A DNA stretch of 64,000 bases from Paenibacillus_F sp047238265 (GCF_047238265.1 NZ_JBDFMM010000001.1:3472001-3536000); one strand, 5' to 3'. Shown: positions 33,817 to 44,008, counted from the stretch's first letter. The notes: a model not told the origin generated them from the letters alone. Numbers and translations: made by a program.

Positions 33817-36474
33817 TTACTGGAGTCCCCGCACTTCGAATTCGTAGATCCGGGCCGCCGTATCTCCGCCCTGACTCGCTTTGATAATGTTCAGCTTAAC
33901 ATAGCGCGCCTTCACCAGCGCGACCGCGTCATGCGTTTCACCCGCACGGTTCCCCTTAACTTCCAGGATATCCGTCCACGTAACGCCATCCGCACTCACC
34001 TGCACGGTGTAGTCGCTCGTGTTGAACCCTGCCCATTCGCCGCCCGCTTCGGCATGCTTCAGGACGAATCCGCTGATCGTCTTCTCCGCCCCCAGGTCCA
34101 CCGTGAGCCAGTGAGGCAGGTTGCCCAAGGCGCACCATTTGCTGTTGCCGGTCACCTTGCCGTCCACCGCGTTTGCCGCTCCTTCGGCGGGACCGCAGAT
34201 GTTGTCCGCATGGGCGGTTTTGCCCAGCGCCAGGTTAGCGGCCGCACCCGCGTCTTTGCGGACGGTTATAAGCGCCTGCTTAGTCACGGAGTCTTGGCCC
34301 GAGCTGTTTTTGGCCGTAAGCGTGACGCTGTACGTTCCTTCCTCGGCAAACGTGACGACCGGCTCTTTGTCGGTGCTTGCGGAAGGGCTTCCTCCCTCGA
34401 TCGTCCACAGCCACTGTTCGGTGACTTCCGTCGACTGGTCGATCAGCTTCACCTGCTCACCGGGAGCGACAAGCGTTTTGTCCGTTTTAAAACGGGCCTC
34501 CGGTTTCGGATAAGCCGGCCAGTTGATCGCCGTTTTCGCTGCCTGCCCTGCCCGGTACTGCCCGCTGACCGCGACCACCTTCAGTACGGTCGTGTCTTCT
34601 TTATTGCTTCTTTTCATCTCGGGAACATAGTAAACGTTGTTGGGAGTAGCTCCTATGAACTCCTCTTTACCGTCCGGAAGCACGCGATAAATTTCATACT
34701 GCTTCACATCCTTGCCCAGAGCCGTCCATTCCAGGCGGGCATCTCCGTAAATGCCGTCGCGGAAATCGGAGCCGGTTACCTTCAGATCTTTAACGGCCGG
34801 CAAAGGCGCCTGCATCTCCTCTTTCACGCTGCTCACCGAAAGCTTGCCGATGTTGATCGCATAAGCCGGAATCGTTTCTTTCGAGTCGAAAACCAGCGAA
34901 ATCGACGTTACTTTTTTTCCTTTATAAGGCGTCAAGTTAAACGTTTCGGTCGTCCAGCCCGGCTGAATAGTATTTTGCACGTCCAGATAAACGACTTCTT
35001 CCTTCGGCCCCGCAAAAGTCAAGGCGACTTTCATTCCCGGCTTCTGCGAAGTTTTATACGTAATCGACAGTTTAGTGGCCGGTTCGACGGTCAGGTCCGT
35101 CCGGTACAGCTTGAGTGTCGTCGCATTGGCCGGACTCAGCGTTCCTTCCACCTTGAGCGAACTGCCGCCGTAATAAGCGTCCGACCAGTCGAGGCTCGGT
35201 TTAAGCGCCGTTCCTTTGCTCTCCCCCAGCCAGCGCCAGGTCGGCAAAATATCCTGCAGGCTGCGGTTGTTCCATCCTTTATCCCGCACAAGTTTGCCGT
35301 CCGCGTAGTACTGCTGCCCGCTTCCCGTGTTGAAATGAGTCACGAACGGCAGCTTGTTGACCGGGGATTGCTCGGCCACGTAATGAGCCATTCCTTTCCA
35401 GGCAAGGTTTGTCTCCGTGTCGGAAGGATTACCGTTTTGGCCGACCCAGAATTTATTCTCCCTGGCGAAAAAATCCTTCATGCTCTCCGCGCTGTTAAAC
35501 GCCCAGTCCGGCCGGTAAATGCCCAGCGAAGTCGCCGCCGGCTTGCCTTTCGGGAACAGCATGTCCCACTGGATGCCGGTGTCGTAGCCTTTGGCCTCGA
35601 CATCGATGCCCGCGAACAGCTCGTATGGACTCCGGCCCAGGCTTTTCGCTTTGGCGGCCGAGCCGGCCAGATCCCTCCACCAGAAGTTAAGGAACATGCT
35701 GTCCGAAACTTTCTGCCGTTTGTCCTGCAGGAACATCTCGTTCTTGTCGTTCAGCGCGTTCTGCCAGTTGATCGAGCCGTCCTTGGTCATCGAATCGTAC
35801 CACATGATCTGCATGGACGCGGATTTGCGGGCTTCCAGATAGGTCAGGAACTCCTTCATCTTCTGCGCATCGGCCGGGGTTCCGCCCTCGGTTTCCTGGT
35901 TAATGAACCAGCCGTCGAAACCGTACGTTTTCGCCACCTCGATCAGCTTGTCGGCCACCGGGAACGACCCGTCCGGCTTCTGCTGGAGCGTCTGCTTCAC
36001 CCAGTCGAATTTGCCCCCGTACACGCTCGGCGGGAAAAAGACGGTGCCCATGATCGGCACGCCGTTCTTGTGGGCGGCGTCTATCGCATCGGCGCTCGGA
36101 GGCACGATGATGCCTTCTCCGGCGGAGCCTCCCCAATAGACCAGCTTGTCCACATACTGCCAATATCCGAACGTATTGGCCGTGAACTTGTCGGAACCTT
36201 GGGAAGGAACGCCGCTCGTTCCCGCATTAAGCGCGGAAAGCGCCACGATTTTGGGCTCCTTGGACGCGTTTGCGTTCACCTTGTCGCCCGTAAAGCGTTC
36301 CTGCAGCGGGATCGAGCCGCGGTTGAACTTCGCGTCGGGATCGGAACCCGGGCTCCATTTCAGCAATTGCTCCGGATACCAGTACGAGGAATGAGGCTGC
36401 GCCGCGGATGCGGATAAACCCATTGCGGCGAACGCCGTGATGGATACGGCCAGACTGACGCCAATCTTTTTCAT
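33817..36474 (-). CDS. Secreted GH85 endo-beta-N-acetylglucosaminidase
   Basis: The start MKKIGVSLAVSITAF has AGGAGGT nine bases upstream; a 46-residue extension is rejected. A signal peptide ends near ASA-A (residues 1-25). The GH85 domain (about 30-480) includes YWQYVDKLVYWGG and the catalytic GFDGWFINQETE, with N192 and E194 as the oxazoline-stabilising Asn and acid/base Glu of the family. These enzymes cut the chitobiose core of N-glycans, releasing high-mannose or complex glycans. After it come a galactose-binding-like domain (about 490-610), a Fn3-like part, a PKD domain (about 700-790, TEQWLWTIEGGSPSAS) and a C-terminal F5/8-type (CBM32) domain ending YEFEVRGLQ. It follows the ABC operon but has its own cre-like site, so it is separately transcribed. 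Confidence 0.93.
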   Translation of the reverse strand: MKKIGVSLAVSITAFAAMGLSASAAQPHSSYWYPEQLLKWSPGSDPDAKFNRGSIPLQERFTGDKVNANASKEPKIVALSALNAGTSGVPSQGSDKFTANTFGYWQYVDKLVYWGGSAGEGIIVPPSADAIDAAHKNGVPIMGTVFFPPSVYGGKFDWVKQTLQQKPDGSFPVADKLIEVAKTYGFDGWFINQETEGGTPADAQKMKEFLTYLEARKSASMQIMWYDSMTKDGSINWQNALNDKNEMFLQDKRQKVSDSMFLNFWWRDLAGSAAKAKSLGRSPYELFAGIDVEAKGYDTGIQWDMLFPKGKPAATSLGIYRPDWAFNSAESMKDFFARENKFWVGQNGNPSDTETNLAWKGMAHYVAEQSPVNKLPFVTHFNTGSGQQYYADGKLVRDKGWNNRSLQDILPTWRWLGESKGTALKPSLDWSDAYYGGSSLKVEGTLSPANATTLKLYRTDLTVEPATKLSITYKTSQKPGMKVALTFAGPKEEVVYLDVQNTIQPGWTTETFNLTPYKGKKVTSISLVFDSKETIPAYAINIGKLSVSSVKEEMQAPLPAVKDLKVTGSDFRDGIYGDARLEWTALGKDVKQYEIYRVLPDGKEEFIGATPNNVYYVPEMKRSNKEDTTVLKVVAVSGQYRAGQAAKTAINWPAYPKPEARFKTDKTLVAPGEQVKLIDQSTEVTEQWLWTIEGGSPSASTDKEPVVTFAEEGTYSVTLTAKNSSGQDSVTKQALITVRKDAGAAANLALGKTAHADNICGPAEGAANAVDGKVTGNSKWCALGNLPHWLTVDLGAEKTISGFVLKHAEAGGEWAGFNTSDYTVQVSADGVTWTDILEVKGNRAGETHDAVALVKARYVKLNIIKASQGGDTAARIYEFEVRGLQ

Positions 36475-36612
36475 TTGTGACCTCCTATGTATGTTGAGAC
36501 TTTCGCGGGCAGCGGGATGGCAACAACCCTTTGAGAATGACGCGCCGGACCGCTCCCGCTGCCGGATGAGCATTCTGAATAATTTCCCTCCCGTTTGTCT
36601 CCGGCTTGGCAA

Positions 36613-36626
36613 TGATTACGCTTTCA
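36613..36626. promoter_or_regulatory. cre-like catabolite site upstream of GH85
   Basis: TGATTACGCTTTCA on the plus strand is TGAAAGCGTAATCA on the other, one mismatch from the CcpA consensus TGWAANCGNTNWCA. It lies 139 bases upstream of the GH85 start, in the 36475-36868 gap. Confidence 0.55.
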
Positions 36627-36741
36627 TTATAACAATGGGATTATTTCCGTTCCTAGTGGACGAATTAAAGGTTGCATGTACATATTAAATACGGTTGGCG
36701 GAAATTTCCTTCACGCTGTCAGCGCAATACGGAATCCATGC

Positions 36742-36774
36742 AAAAAAAGCGACAGCATGTCTGACATCGCCGCT
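36742..36774 (-). terminator. Terminator of the sugar ABC operon
   Basis: On the minus strand AGCGGCG...TGTCGCT forms a 7-bp (partly wobble) stem followed by seven T, about 95 bases after the binding-protein stop codon. It separates the transporter operon from the GH85 gene. Confidence 0.65.
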
Positions 36775-36868
36775 TCAGGTAAACGATAGTACGTTTTTCG
36801 CACACTATCTGCTTAAATGAGAGAGGAATATCACGACCGCGGCCGCTTCTTATAAGGAGAAGGTGCTC

Positions 36869-38362
36869 TTACTTCTTCTCCGCTTTCCATTTATCAAACT
36901 GTTTTTGAGCTTCGGCGATGACTTTATCGAGGCCGGCGGCCTTCATTTTTTCCATCGCTTTCGGCAAATATTCGCTCGGATCTACGGACCCTGTCATAAT
37001 GGCCGGGTAAAACTCCCGGGAGATGGCGGAGATGGCCGCCACTTCGGTTTTGACCGGATCGACGTCGAAGTTGAAACCGAACGTCGGCGACACTTTCGCC
37101 GAATCGTTAAACTTCTTGAACGCTTCCCACTTGTCGGCCGGTTCTTCTTTGTGCAGGTACGTCAGATACATGTTTCCGAGCGCGAAGCCCGGCATCTGGA
37201 AGCCGTCTTTCATAGCGGGCAGATCTTCGATGACATTGTCGGACACTTTCTTGTAGTGGGTGCCTTCGATTCCGAAGCTGAACAGGTTGCGCAAATACTT
37301 GTCCGTGTTGAGCAGATTCAGGAACATCATGGCGCGCTCCGGATTTTTGGAGTTTGCCGAGATCGCGTGCATGGCTCCGGAAGCCGAGCCGGTGAACACG
37401 ACCGGATCCTGCATCGGGGTCGACACGATGTCGTAGCCTGCGCTCCGGGACCAGCCCAGATCCGCGTATGGCTGCGTGATTTCGCGGTCCACGAACCATT
37501 TGCCCGTCTTGATATTGTCGATGCCGTCAAGCGTGGCGACATCCTTGCGCAAATATCCCGCCTGGTAGTATTTGCGGATCGTTTCCAGAGAAGTTTTCAG
37601 CTCGGGGGTTTCCAAAATATTGACGAATTTGAAATCCGAAGCGTTGTCCCCGATCTTCATTCCGACCGGGAATTCGTCTCCGAGAATAAAGTCATACGGA
37701 ATATAAGGCTTGAACCCTTTCGGCACGGCAAGCGGGGTAATGTCTTCCGGCTCGCCTTCTTTAATCTGCTTCAGATACGGCTCCAGGTCTTGAAGAGTAC
37801 GTACTTTGGTTATATCGATCTTGTATTTGTCCACGTATTTCTTGTTGAAGCGCCATACCCACTGCTCGCCGAGCTCCTTGTTGACCGGAACGGCGTAGTT
37901 CTTTCCGTCGATTTTGGTTCCTTCGAGAAAACGCGGATCAAGCTCTTCCTTGATGCCCTTGCCGTATTTGTCGAGCAGGTCGTTCAGCGGCATAAACGCG
38001 CCCTTAGCCGCATTTGTCCGGTATTCGAACGCCCACGAGGACGTGAAGGCGATATCGAAATTTTCGCCCGACGCGGAAAGCACCTGCATCCGTTTGGAAT
38101 AATCGCCCCAGTCGATCATCGTAATATCAAGCGTGGCGTTAATCTTTTCCTTCACATATTTATTGATCTCTTCCTGGACTTTAGGCAAATCCCGCTGCGG
38201 ACCGCCGATCAGGTACACTTTCAACTTAACTTCCTTCTCGGTCGAATCGCCGGCTCCCTGCTTGCTGTCTCCGCCTTCGCTTTTGCTTCCGCACCCTGCG
38301 AGCAAAGATCCGAATGCCAGCATAAGTACGAGCATAAACAGAAGCGCTTTTTTTCCCGCCAT
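36869..38362 (-). CDS. DUF3502-type sugar ABC transporter binding lipoprotein
   Basis: The 497-aa protein has a lipoprotein signal (MAGKKALLFMLVLMLAFGSLLAGC, Cys24 as lipobox) and belongs to family-1 extracellular solute-binding proteins. The C-terminal 140 residues (ERAMMFLNLLNTDKYLRNLF, HKEEPADKWEAFKKFND) look like DUF3502, found in LplA-like binding proteins of Paenibacillus and Bacillus that import complex oligosaccharides. Together with the two permeases upstream it should form the uptake system; no ATPase gene is adjacent, which is normal because such systems use a shared MsmX-type ATPase. A cre-like site lies 28 bases upstream of the start codon. The substrate is inferred from the locus (N-glycan derived). 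Confidence 0.9.
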   Translation of the reverse strand: MAGKKALLFMLVLMLAFGSLLAGCGSKSEGGDSKQGAGDSTEKEVKLKVYLIGGPQRDLPKVQEEINKYVKEKINATLDITMIDWGDYSKRMQVLSASGENFDIAFTSSWAFEYRTNAAKGAFMPLNDLLDKYGKGIKEELDPRFLEGTKIDGKNYAVPVNKELGEQWVWRFNKKYVDKYKIDITKVRTLQDLEPYLKQIKEGEPEDITPLAVPKGFKPYIPYDFILGDEFPVGMKIGDNASDFKFVNILETPELKTSLETIRKYYQAGYLRKDVATLDGIDNIKTGKWFVDREITQPYADLGWSRSAGYDIVSTPMQDPVVFTGSASGAMHAISANSKNPERAMMFLNLLNTDKYLRNLFSFGIEGTHYKKVSDNVIEDLPAMKDGFQMPGFALGNMYLTYLHKEEPADKWEAFKKFNDSAKVSPTFGFNFDVDPVKTEVAAISAISREFYPAIMTGSVDPSEYLPKAMEKMKAAGLDKVIAEAQKQFDKWKAEKK

Positions 38363-38389
38363 TCCTGATTCCTCCTGACAAAATCATAA

Positions 38390-38403
38390 TGATAACGCTT
38401 TCT
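38390..38403. promoter_or_regulatory. cre-like catabolite site upstream of the binding-protein gene
   Basis: AGAAAGCGTTATCA (minus strand) differs from the CcpA consensus TGWAANCGNTNWCA only at the first base. It overlaps the region just before the ribosome site, a roadblock-type position. Confidence 0.55.
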
Positions 38404-38452
38404 TTATAGGTATGACCGTTCCCCCGGCCTTGTAAAGAAGAAGGCGTGAAGC

Positions 38453-39409
38453 CTACTCTTTTACCGATCCGATCGTCAGCCCCTGAATAAAATATTTCTG
38501 GAAAAACGGATAAGCGAGCGCAATCGGCAGCGTTGCCAGCACGACCATCGCCATACGCACCGTTTCTGTCGGAAGCGAGGCCGCAATATCATACGACACG
38601 ACCTTGGAGCTGTTCTGAACGACAAAATCCATGTTGTTCTGAATGCGCATCAGCATCGTTTGAAGCGGAATCAGCGTCGGCTTGTCGATATAAAGCAGCG
38701 CATTGAACCAGTCGTTCCAGAACGCGAGTGTGCTGAACAAACCGATCGTCGCAATGCCCGGCAGTGAAATCGGCAGCACGATCCGCGTAAATACGCCGAA
38801 TTCGGTCGCTCCGTCGATTTTGGCCGATTCTACAATAGCGTCCGGCACCGTCGTGGAGAAGAACGTCCGCATCACAAGAATGTAGAAAGCGTTCAGCACG
38901 GACGGCAGTATGAGCGCCCATATCGAATCGCGCAGATGGAGAAACTGGGTGACCACGATATACGAAGGCACCAGACCTCCCGAGAACAGCATCGTGAAAA
39001 AAGCGAGAAAGCTGAAAAATCTCCGCTGCTCGAAGCTTTTTCTCGATAAAGCGTACGCATACGTGGCGACGAGATACAGCGTCAGCAGTGTACCCAGCAC
39101 CGTCACCAGAAGCGTGACGCCGAACGACTGGAGCAATTGCTGCCCCGAGTTCATCAGAAACCGGTACGAGGCTGTACTCAACCGGCTCGGCACCAGGCTG
39201 AAGCCTTCGATTGCGAGTGTTTTTTCGTCGGTGAACGAAATGATAATAATAAACAGAAACGGAAACACGCAGGACAAAGCGAACAAACCCACGCCGGTCG
39301 AGAATACGAAATTCCAGAAGGGAGAAATCGCGTTCAAATCTTTCGGCTTCCCGCCCTTCCGGGCTTGCGCCGTCGTTCCTGCCTTAACCGATCCGCTCAA
39401 GTCTGACAT
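38453..39409 (-). CDS. Sugar ABC transporter permease (LplC/YtcP type)
   Basis: The start MSDLSGSVKAG has AGGGGG eight bases upstream; the frame is also open three codons earlier. The 318-aa protein has six membrane helices after a hydrophilic N-terminus, including FALSCVFPFLFIIIISF. The EAA loop for the ATPase reads ESAKIDGATEFGVFTRIVLPIS. It ends TIGSVKE, typical of the LplC/YtcP subfamily, usually paired with LplB-type permeases and DUF3502 binding proteins. It lies between them with short gaps (39 bases to the upstream permease, 90 to the binding-protein gene), so the three genes form one operon. Confidence 0.92.
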   Translation of the reverse strand: MSDLSGSVKAGTTAQARKGGKPKDLNAISPFWNFVFSTGVGLFALSCVFPFLFIIIISFTDEKTLAIEGFSLVPSRLSTASYRFLMNSGQQLLQSFGVTLLVTVLGTLLTLYLVATYAYALSRKSFEQRRFFSFLAFFTMLFSGGLVPSYIVVTQFLHLRDSIWALILPSVLNAFYILVMRTFFSTTVPDAIVESAKIDGATEFGVFTRIVLPISLPGIATIGLFSTLAFWNDWFNALLYIDKPTLIPLQTMLMRIQNNMDFVVQNSSKVVSYDIAASLPTETVRMAMVVLATLPIALAYPFFQKYFIQGLTIGSVKE

Positions 39410-39448
39410 TGCTGGCACCCCCTAGCCGGATCTTTACCGCTTTTACGT

Positions 39449-40378
39449 TTAAAAAACGGCATATTCTTTTTCGATTTTCCGCACCGCATAATTGGCCGTC
39501 AGAACCAGAATCAGACCCACAACCGACTGATAAAGCCCGGAAGCCGTACTCATTCCCGTATCGCCCATAACCGTCAGTCCGCGGTAAACGAACGTGTCGA
39601 TCACATCTGTAACCGGATACAAAGCACCCGAGTTTTTCGTTACCTGGAAGAACAAGCCGAAGTCTGAGCGGAAAATGCCGCCAAGCGCCAGCACGGTCAA
39701 AATAATCATCAGCGGTTTTAGCTGCGGAAGTGTTATGTACTTGATCTGCTGCCATTTGCTGGCTCCGTCGATCATGGCGGCTTCGTAATACGAGCGGTCG
39801 ATACCCGCGATTGCGGCAAGATAGACGACGCTGCCGTAGCCGATGTTTTTCCAGATGCCCATAAAAATCAGAATGTACGGCCAATATTTCGGTTCGCTGT
39901 ACCAGTTGACGGGATCGGCTCCGAAATACGCGAGAATCTGGTTGAACACGCCCTTTTCCATATTGAGAAAAATCAGCACGAAGTAACTGATAATAACCCA
40001 GGACAGGAAATAAGGCATAAACATGGCCGTCTGGTACACTTTGGTCAGCCGTTTGTTCAGCAGCTCGTTCATGACGACCGCGAAACCGACCGCACAGACC
40101 AGGCCCAAAAAAATCAAAGCCAGATTGTACAAAATCGTATTGCGTGTGATGATATACGCGTCGTTGGTGGAGAACAGGAACTCGAAGTTTTTGAGCCCTA
40201 CCCATTCGCTGTTAAAAACGCTTGCAAAAAAGCCGTCCGGGTGAATACGAAAGTCTTTGAACGCCACGATCGTACCGAACATGGGCAGGTAGGCAAAAAT
40301 AATAAACCAGATCGCTCCCGGCAGCACCAACAAGAGAAACGCCCGGTTTCTCACTAAACTTTTCACGATGCCAGGCAC
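39449..40378 (-). CDS. Sugar ABC transporter permease (LplB type)
   Basis: I choose the GTG at 40378 (VPGIVKSLVRNRAFLLL), preceded by AAGGAGGG 9 bases away; the longer frame adds 68 residues that lack family character. The 309-aa protein has six membrane helices, the LplB-type N-terminus FLLLVLPGAIWFIIFAYLPMFG, and an EAA motif YEAAMIDGASKWQQIKYITLPQL. It is the first gene of the permease-permease-binding-protein operon and pairs with the LplC-type permease just downstream. A candidate promoter lies in 40390-40570, after the terminator of the regulator gene. Confidence 0.9.
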   Translation of the reverse strand: MPGIVKSLVRNRAFLLLVLPGAIWFIIFAYLPMFGTIVAFKDFRIHPDGFFASVFNSEWVGLKNFEFLFSTNDAYIITRNTILYNLALIFLGLVCAVGFAVVMNELLNKRLTKVYQTAMFMPYFLSWVIISYFVLIFLNMEKGVFNQILAYFGADPVNWYSEPKYWPYILIFMGIWKNIGYGSVVYLAAIAGIDRSYYEAAMIDGASKWQQIKYITLPQLKPLMIILTVLALGGIFRSDFGLFFQVTKNSGALYPVTDVIDTFVYRGLTVMGDTGMSTASGLYQSVVGLILVLTANYAVRKIEKEYAVF

Positions 40379-40571
40379 GGCGCTTTTCCCTCCTTTGCCT
40401 TTTCTTAGGTTGTCTTCTACGGTTGTTAATCCCCTATAATCAACAACAGCAGCTCGTGCGGGACTTTCCGTCTCGCTCCCGTTCTCATTATCTCCGCTGA
40501 CCGCCTCCGCCGTATAGTTGAAAAATCTAATCCAAGATGGAGAAATTAAAGAAACCTTTGGCGATTTCATC

Positions 40572-40612
40572 AAAAAAAGCATGCGGATGAGGATGCACGC
40601 GCATGCTTTTTC
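40572..40612. terminator. Bidirectional terminator after yesN-type regulator
   Basis: GCATGCG (40579-40585) and CGCATGC (40600-40606) form a 7-bp stem inside A-run and T-run flanks. On the minus strand it ends the regulator operon, 7 bases past the stop, separating it from the transporter operon. Confidence 0.8.
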
Positions 40613-40618
40613 CTATTT

Positions 40619-42175
40619 TTACCTTTTGGTATACATGGAACGGAGTTCCGTCGGCGATACGCCGGCGTATTTCTTGAACGTCCGGTAAAAATAGGACGAG
40701 TCCCAATAGCCGACCTCCTGGGCGATCTCGGCCGTCTTCCGGTCCGTATGGAGAAGAAGGTGCGTCGCCCGCTCCACCCGGTACTGGTTCACATAATCCG
40801 AGAAGCTGGTTCCGACCTCCTGCTGGAACAGCTGTCCGAGATAATTCGGGTGCATATGCAGCTTCTGGCCGAGCGTCTTCAGCGACAGCTCCCGGGAATA
40901 GTGCTCTTTTACCTGCTCCAGGATTGCCGCTACGTGAGGACTGTATTCGCGGGCCGAATCGGATCGGCTCTCCAGCATTGCGCCCGCGACCCGTTTGATC
41001 TGAGCGGCAAGTCCGCTCCGTGTTTGAATCCGGGAAAGGGCCGCGAAAATGTCGCTGTAGTCCGGCTGCTTCTCCATCTCCTTGACCGCCAGCATAAGCT
41101 GGATAGCCGAATTGAAATAAGGCTGCCTCGGTACAGGCCCGGCACTACCGCTCCGGACAAAGAACGAATCCGCAAATTCGCCGATTTCCTCCCGCCTGCC
41201 CTCAGCCAGCAGCTTGACGAACACGTCCATCGCAGGCTCGGGCGGAGCCGGAGACTCCCCCTCCGGAAAGGCGTAAGCTGCCAGGTCGTCAATCACTACG
41301 CCGGCGTGCTCGCTCATCAAGTGGTCCCCGAACCATTCCTGTACGGCACGGGCGCTGGCGGGATATCCCTGATACAGCTCTTCGGGCTGCCCGGCGGCGC
41401 ACCAGACCCGAAACCCCGTAAAGCTTGCGATCCACTCCGACATTCTCCGCAAAGCCGGAAGCACTTTAACTTCGCTTCCGCTCAGAGCGAACAAGAGCGT
41501 AATTTCATCGCCGTCCCCCGGGAAGGCGATCACCTCACAGCTCTCCGGCAGCTCCTCCGTGCCGATCCGCTCGCATTCCTCGGCGAGGCCGGGGAGGCGG
41601 TAAAACTGGAAGGCGGGCTCGTTTTCCGTCACGATCCGCAGCGCCGCCGAGCGGTACACCTCGTGATCGATGGGAATGCCGAGCATTCTCGCCCGCTCCC
41701 TGAACTCTTTATTATCGATAGTTCCGTTCGCCCAGCGGTGTAAAATGTTGTTCCGCAGTATTTTCCAATCTTCGTCCAGGCGGAACCGGCTGATTTCTTC
41801 CCGTTCCCAGTCCCGTAAAATATGCTTGACCGTCGATTCCAGCTCGTCGATATTGATCGGCTTGAGCAGGTAATTTTCAATGCCAAGCAGGATGCCTTCC
41901 TTCACGTATTTGAATTCGTCATAGCCGCTCAAAATAATGAATTTGGTCCGCGGATTCAGCAGCTTGACCCGGCGCAGCAGCTCCAGGCCGGTCATTTCCG
42001 GCATCATAATATCCGTGATGAGCAGATCCACGGGTTCTTCTTTCAGCTTCTCCAGCGCTTCCAGACCGTTCCGGGCGGAGCCGGCGATTTGCAGGTCGAA
42101 CTGCTCCCAGGGCAGCAGATTGTACAGCCCCTGGACGATTAGCGGCTCGTCGTCGGCAAAAAACAGTTTTCTCAT
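40619..42175 (-). CDS. YesN-type response regulator (receiver + AraC output)
   Basis: The 518-aa protein has an N-terminal receiver domain (1-120) with acidic residues D8, D9 and phospho-acceptor D55 in LLITDIMMPEMTG, a middle variable region, and a C-terminal AraC/XylS DNA-binding domain (about 415-515: HPNYLGQLFQQEVGTSFSDYVNQYRVERATHLLL, EIAQEVGYWDSSYFYRTFKKYAGVSPTELR). It partners the YesM-type kinase, whose last codons overlap its ATG by 4 bases (ATGA), and probably switches on the adjacent sugar ABC operon, as such pairs do in Paenibacillus. The signal is likely an oligosaccharide. Confidence 0.93.
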   Translation of the reverse strand: MRKLFFADDEPLIVQGLYNLLPWEQFDLQIAGSARNGLEALEKLKEEPVDLLITDIMMPEMTGLELLRRVKLLNPRTKFIILSGYDEFKYVKEGILLGIENYLLKPINIDELESTVKHILRDWEREEISRFRLDEDWKILRNNILHRWANGTIDNKEFRERARMLGIPIDHEVYRSAALRIVTENEPAFQFYRLPGLAEECERIGTEELPESCEVIAFPGDGDEITLLFALSGSEVKVLPALRRMSEWIASFTGFRVWCAAGQPEELYQGYPASARAVQEWFGDHLMSEHAGVVIDDLAAYAFPEGESPAPPEPAMDVFVKLLAEGRREEIGEFADSFFVRSGSAGPVPRQPYFNSAIQLMLAVKEMEKQPDYSDIFAALSRIQTRSGLAAQIKRVAGAMLESRSDSAREYSPHVAAILEQVKEHYSRELSLKTLGQKLHMHPNYLGQLFQQEVGTSFSDYVNQYRVERATHLLLHTDRKTAEIAQEVGYWDSSYFYRTFKKYAGVSPTELRSMYTKR

Positions 42176-44008
42176 GGCAGCATCTCCCCCTGTATCGCCG
42201 GAAGCGTCAACGTCACTTCGCAGCCTTGATCCGGGCCGCTGTCGACCGTGAGGCCAAATTCGCCGCCGTAGTGGGAGCGTATCCGCTCGTTAACGTTGAC
42301 GAGGCCCAGCGAACCGCCGCCGAGCGCTTCCGGATCCGTCTTCCTCTCCAGCCGTTTGCGGATTTCGGCCAGCTTCTCCGGCGGCATTCCCTTGCCGTTG
42401 TCCGCCACCCGGACGACAATCGTCTCATCTTCGCGCACGATGCTTACCGTGATGCGGTTCGAATCCGATTCCGGCCGGAACCCGTGCACGAGATAGTTTT
42501 CGACCACCGGCTGAATGAGCAGCTTGACTACCTGGCAGTTGGCCGCGTTTTTATCCAAGTGCGTCTCGACGTTCAGCCTGTTTTCAAAACGGTACTGAAA
42601 AAGCTTCAAGTACATCCCGTTCATCTCCATTTCTTCCGCCAGAGTCACATTCGTCTGCTTGCGGATCATATCCCGGAACAGGGCGGCCAAAATATAGATC
42701 ATCTGCCCCACATCCCTCGCCCCGGAAGTAATGGCCTTCATACGGATACTTTCCAGCGTGTTATACAGAAAATGAGGATTGATCTGCGCCTGCATCGCCA
42801 CGAGTTCGGCATTCTTCTGCTTGATTTCCGAACGGTACACCTGATCGATGTACGTTTCGAGCCGGTCGCACATGTAGTTGAAATTTTGTGAAATATCCTG
42901 CAGCTCGTCCTCGCCGGCCAGCACGATGCGGGCGCTCAAATCGCCCTCTTGAAGGCGGCGGATATGCGTCACGATTTTACGGATCTTTTTGGAATACTGC
43001 CGGATAATCGTAAAGGTGAACATAAAGCTCACCGCAATGCACAGGGCGGTAATTCCGATCAGACTCAGACGGATCGTGTGCATACTTTGCTCGATCCGCG
43101 ATTTCGGTATGATTCCGGCGATCGTCATCCCGGTATTGCCGATTGTCAGCACATTAACCTTGGACGGCTCTTCCAGCTCCACCCAGTCCTTCTGTTCCTG
43201 AAGACGATGCCAGTACGGATAGGTCTGCCCCTGATACCGGTTCTCGGAATCGTAAATAACTTGTCCGCCGGATGTCATGATCAGCATTTTAGCCCCGCGG
43301 TCCTTCAGCTTGCTCTCGACGAGCCGTTTGATCGTATCCGTATTGAGATCGAAAACAATGGCGCCGTATTTTTGAAGCGACACGGTATCTTTTAAAATAT
43401 GAGTGTAGGAATAAACAGGCCCGCTGTCCTTCCGCGCCTCCCAGAGAACGGATTGTTTGTCTGTCAGACTGCCATTGATGATTGACTGCGGAATCGAACC
43501 AGCCGGGGCGGTCCTGCGGAATTTCCGACGGGTAATAAAACCGCTGGCTGACGGGATTCATGAAATAAAAAAAATGCTGCCCCTTGCTGTACAAAAGTAT
43601 ATTCGCGATGGAAGGCTCGTCTTTGAGAAACGACCGGAGCTGGCTGTCGAAATTTTTGGGCCCCGTCCCGCTGCTTTGGATATACTGGTTCAGCCGCCTT
43701 TTTAAATACTCCTCATATTCGTGCGACAAAAAATAAGTTAAGTCCTCGTTCACGGCCGCGTCCGTGTACAGCTGCTGAATGGCGGCATACATCCGTTCGT
43801 ACAGCCCATTCAAGTTAACGCTTACAATATCCAGATCTTTAAGGACGCGGTCCGTCTGCTCCCGCACGCTGCGCTGCTCATAGTACTGATAAGCCAGGAT
43901 GGACACGCCAAGAAACAGCAGCACCATGACAATCGAGTAAAAAAGAAGAATTTTGTTAAACATCCGTTTTTTCAGGTGAATCCGGTAAAACGTTTTTAAG
44001 CTCGGCAT
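42172..44008 (-). pseudogene. YesM-type sensor histidine kinase, frameshifted
   Basis: Two overlapping frames together make one YesM-type kinase. The N-terminal piece (from 44008, MPSLKTFYRIHLKKR, or TTG 44035) has a membrane helix, an extracellular Cache-like sensor, and ends wrongly after PGWFDSAVNHQWQ. The remainder continues in another frame from about 43480 (NGSLTDKQSVLWEARKDSG, GAIVFDLNTDTIKRL), then a second membrane helix, HAMP, the His_kinase box PHFLYNTLESIRM and ATPase domain (DNGKGMP). Total length from 44008 to 42172 is 1837 = 3n+1, so one base is in excess, near 43472-43485 in the tandem-like TCAATCATCAAT. No other damage is seen. It could be a sequencing artefact. The stop overlaps the regulator start by 4 bases. 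Confidence 0.85.

Noticed and set aside
33724..36417. Plus-strand 897-aa frame antisense to GH85
   Set aside because: Basic, repeat-rich composition typical of a shadow of a high-GC gene; the antisense GH85 is clearly coding.
43490..43510. GGTTCGATTCC on the minus strand looks like a tRNA T-loop
   Set aside because: It lies within the kinase coding region, with no matching stems or other tRNA arms.
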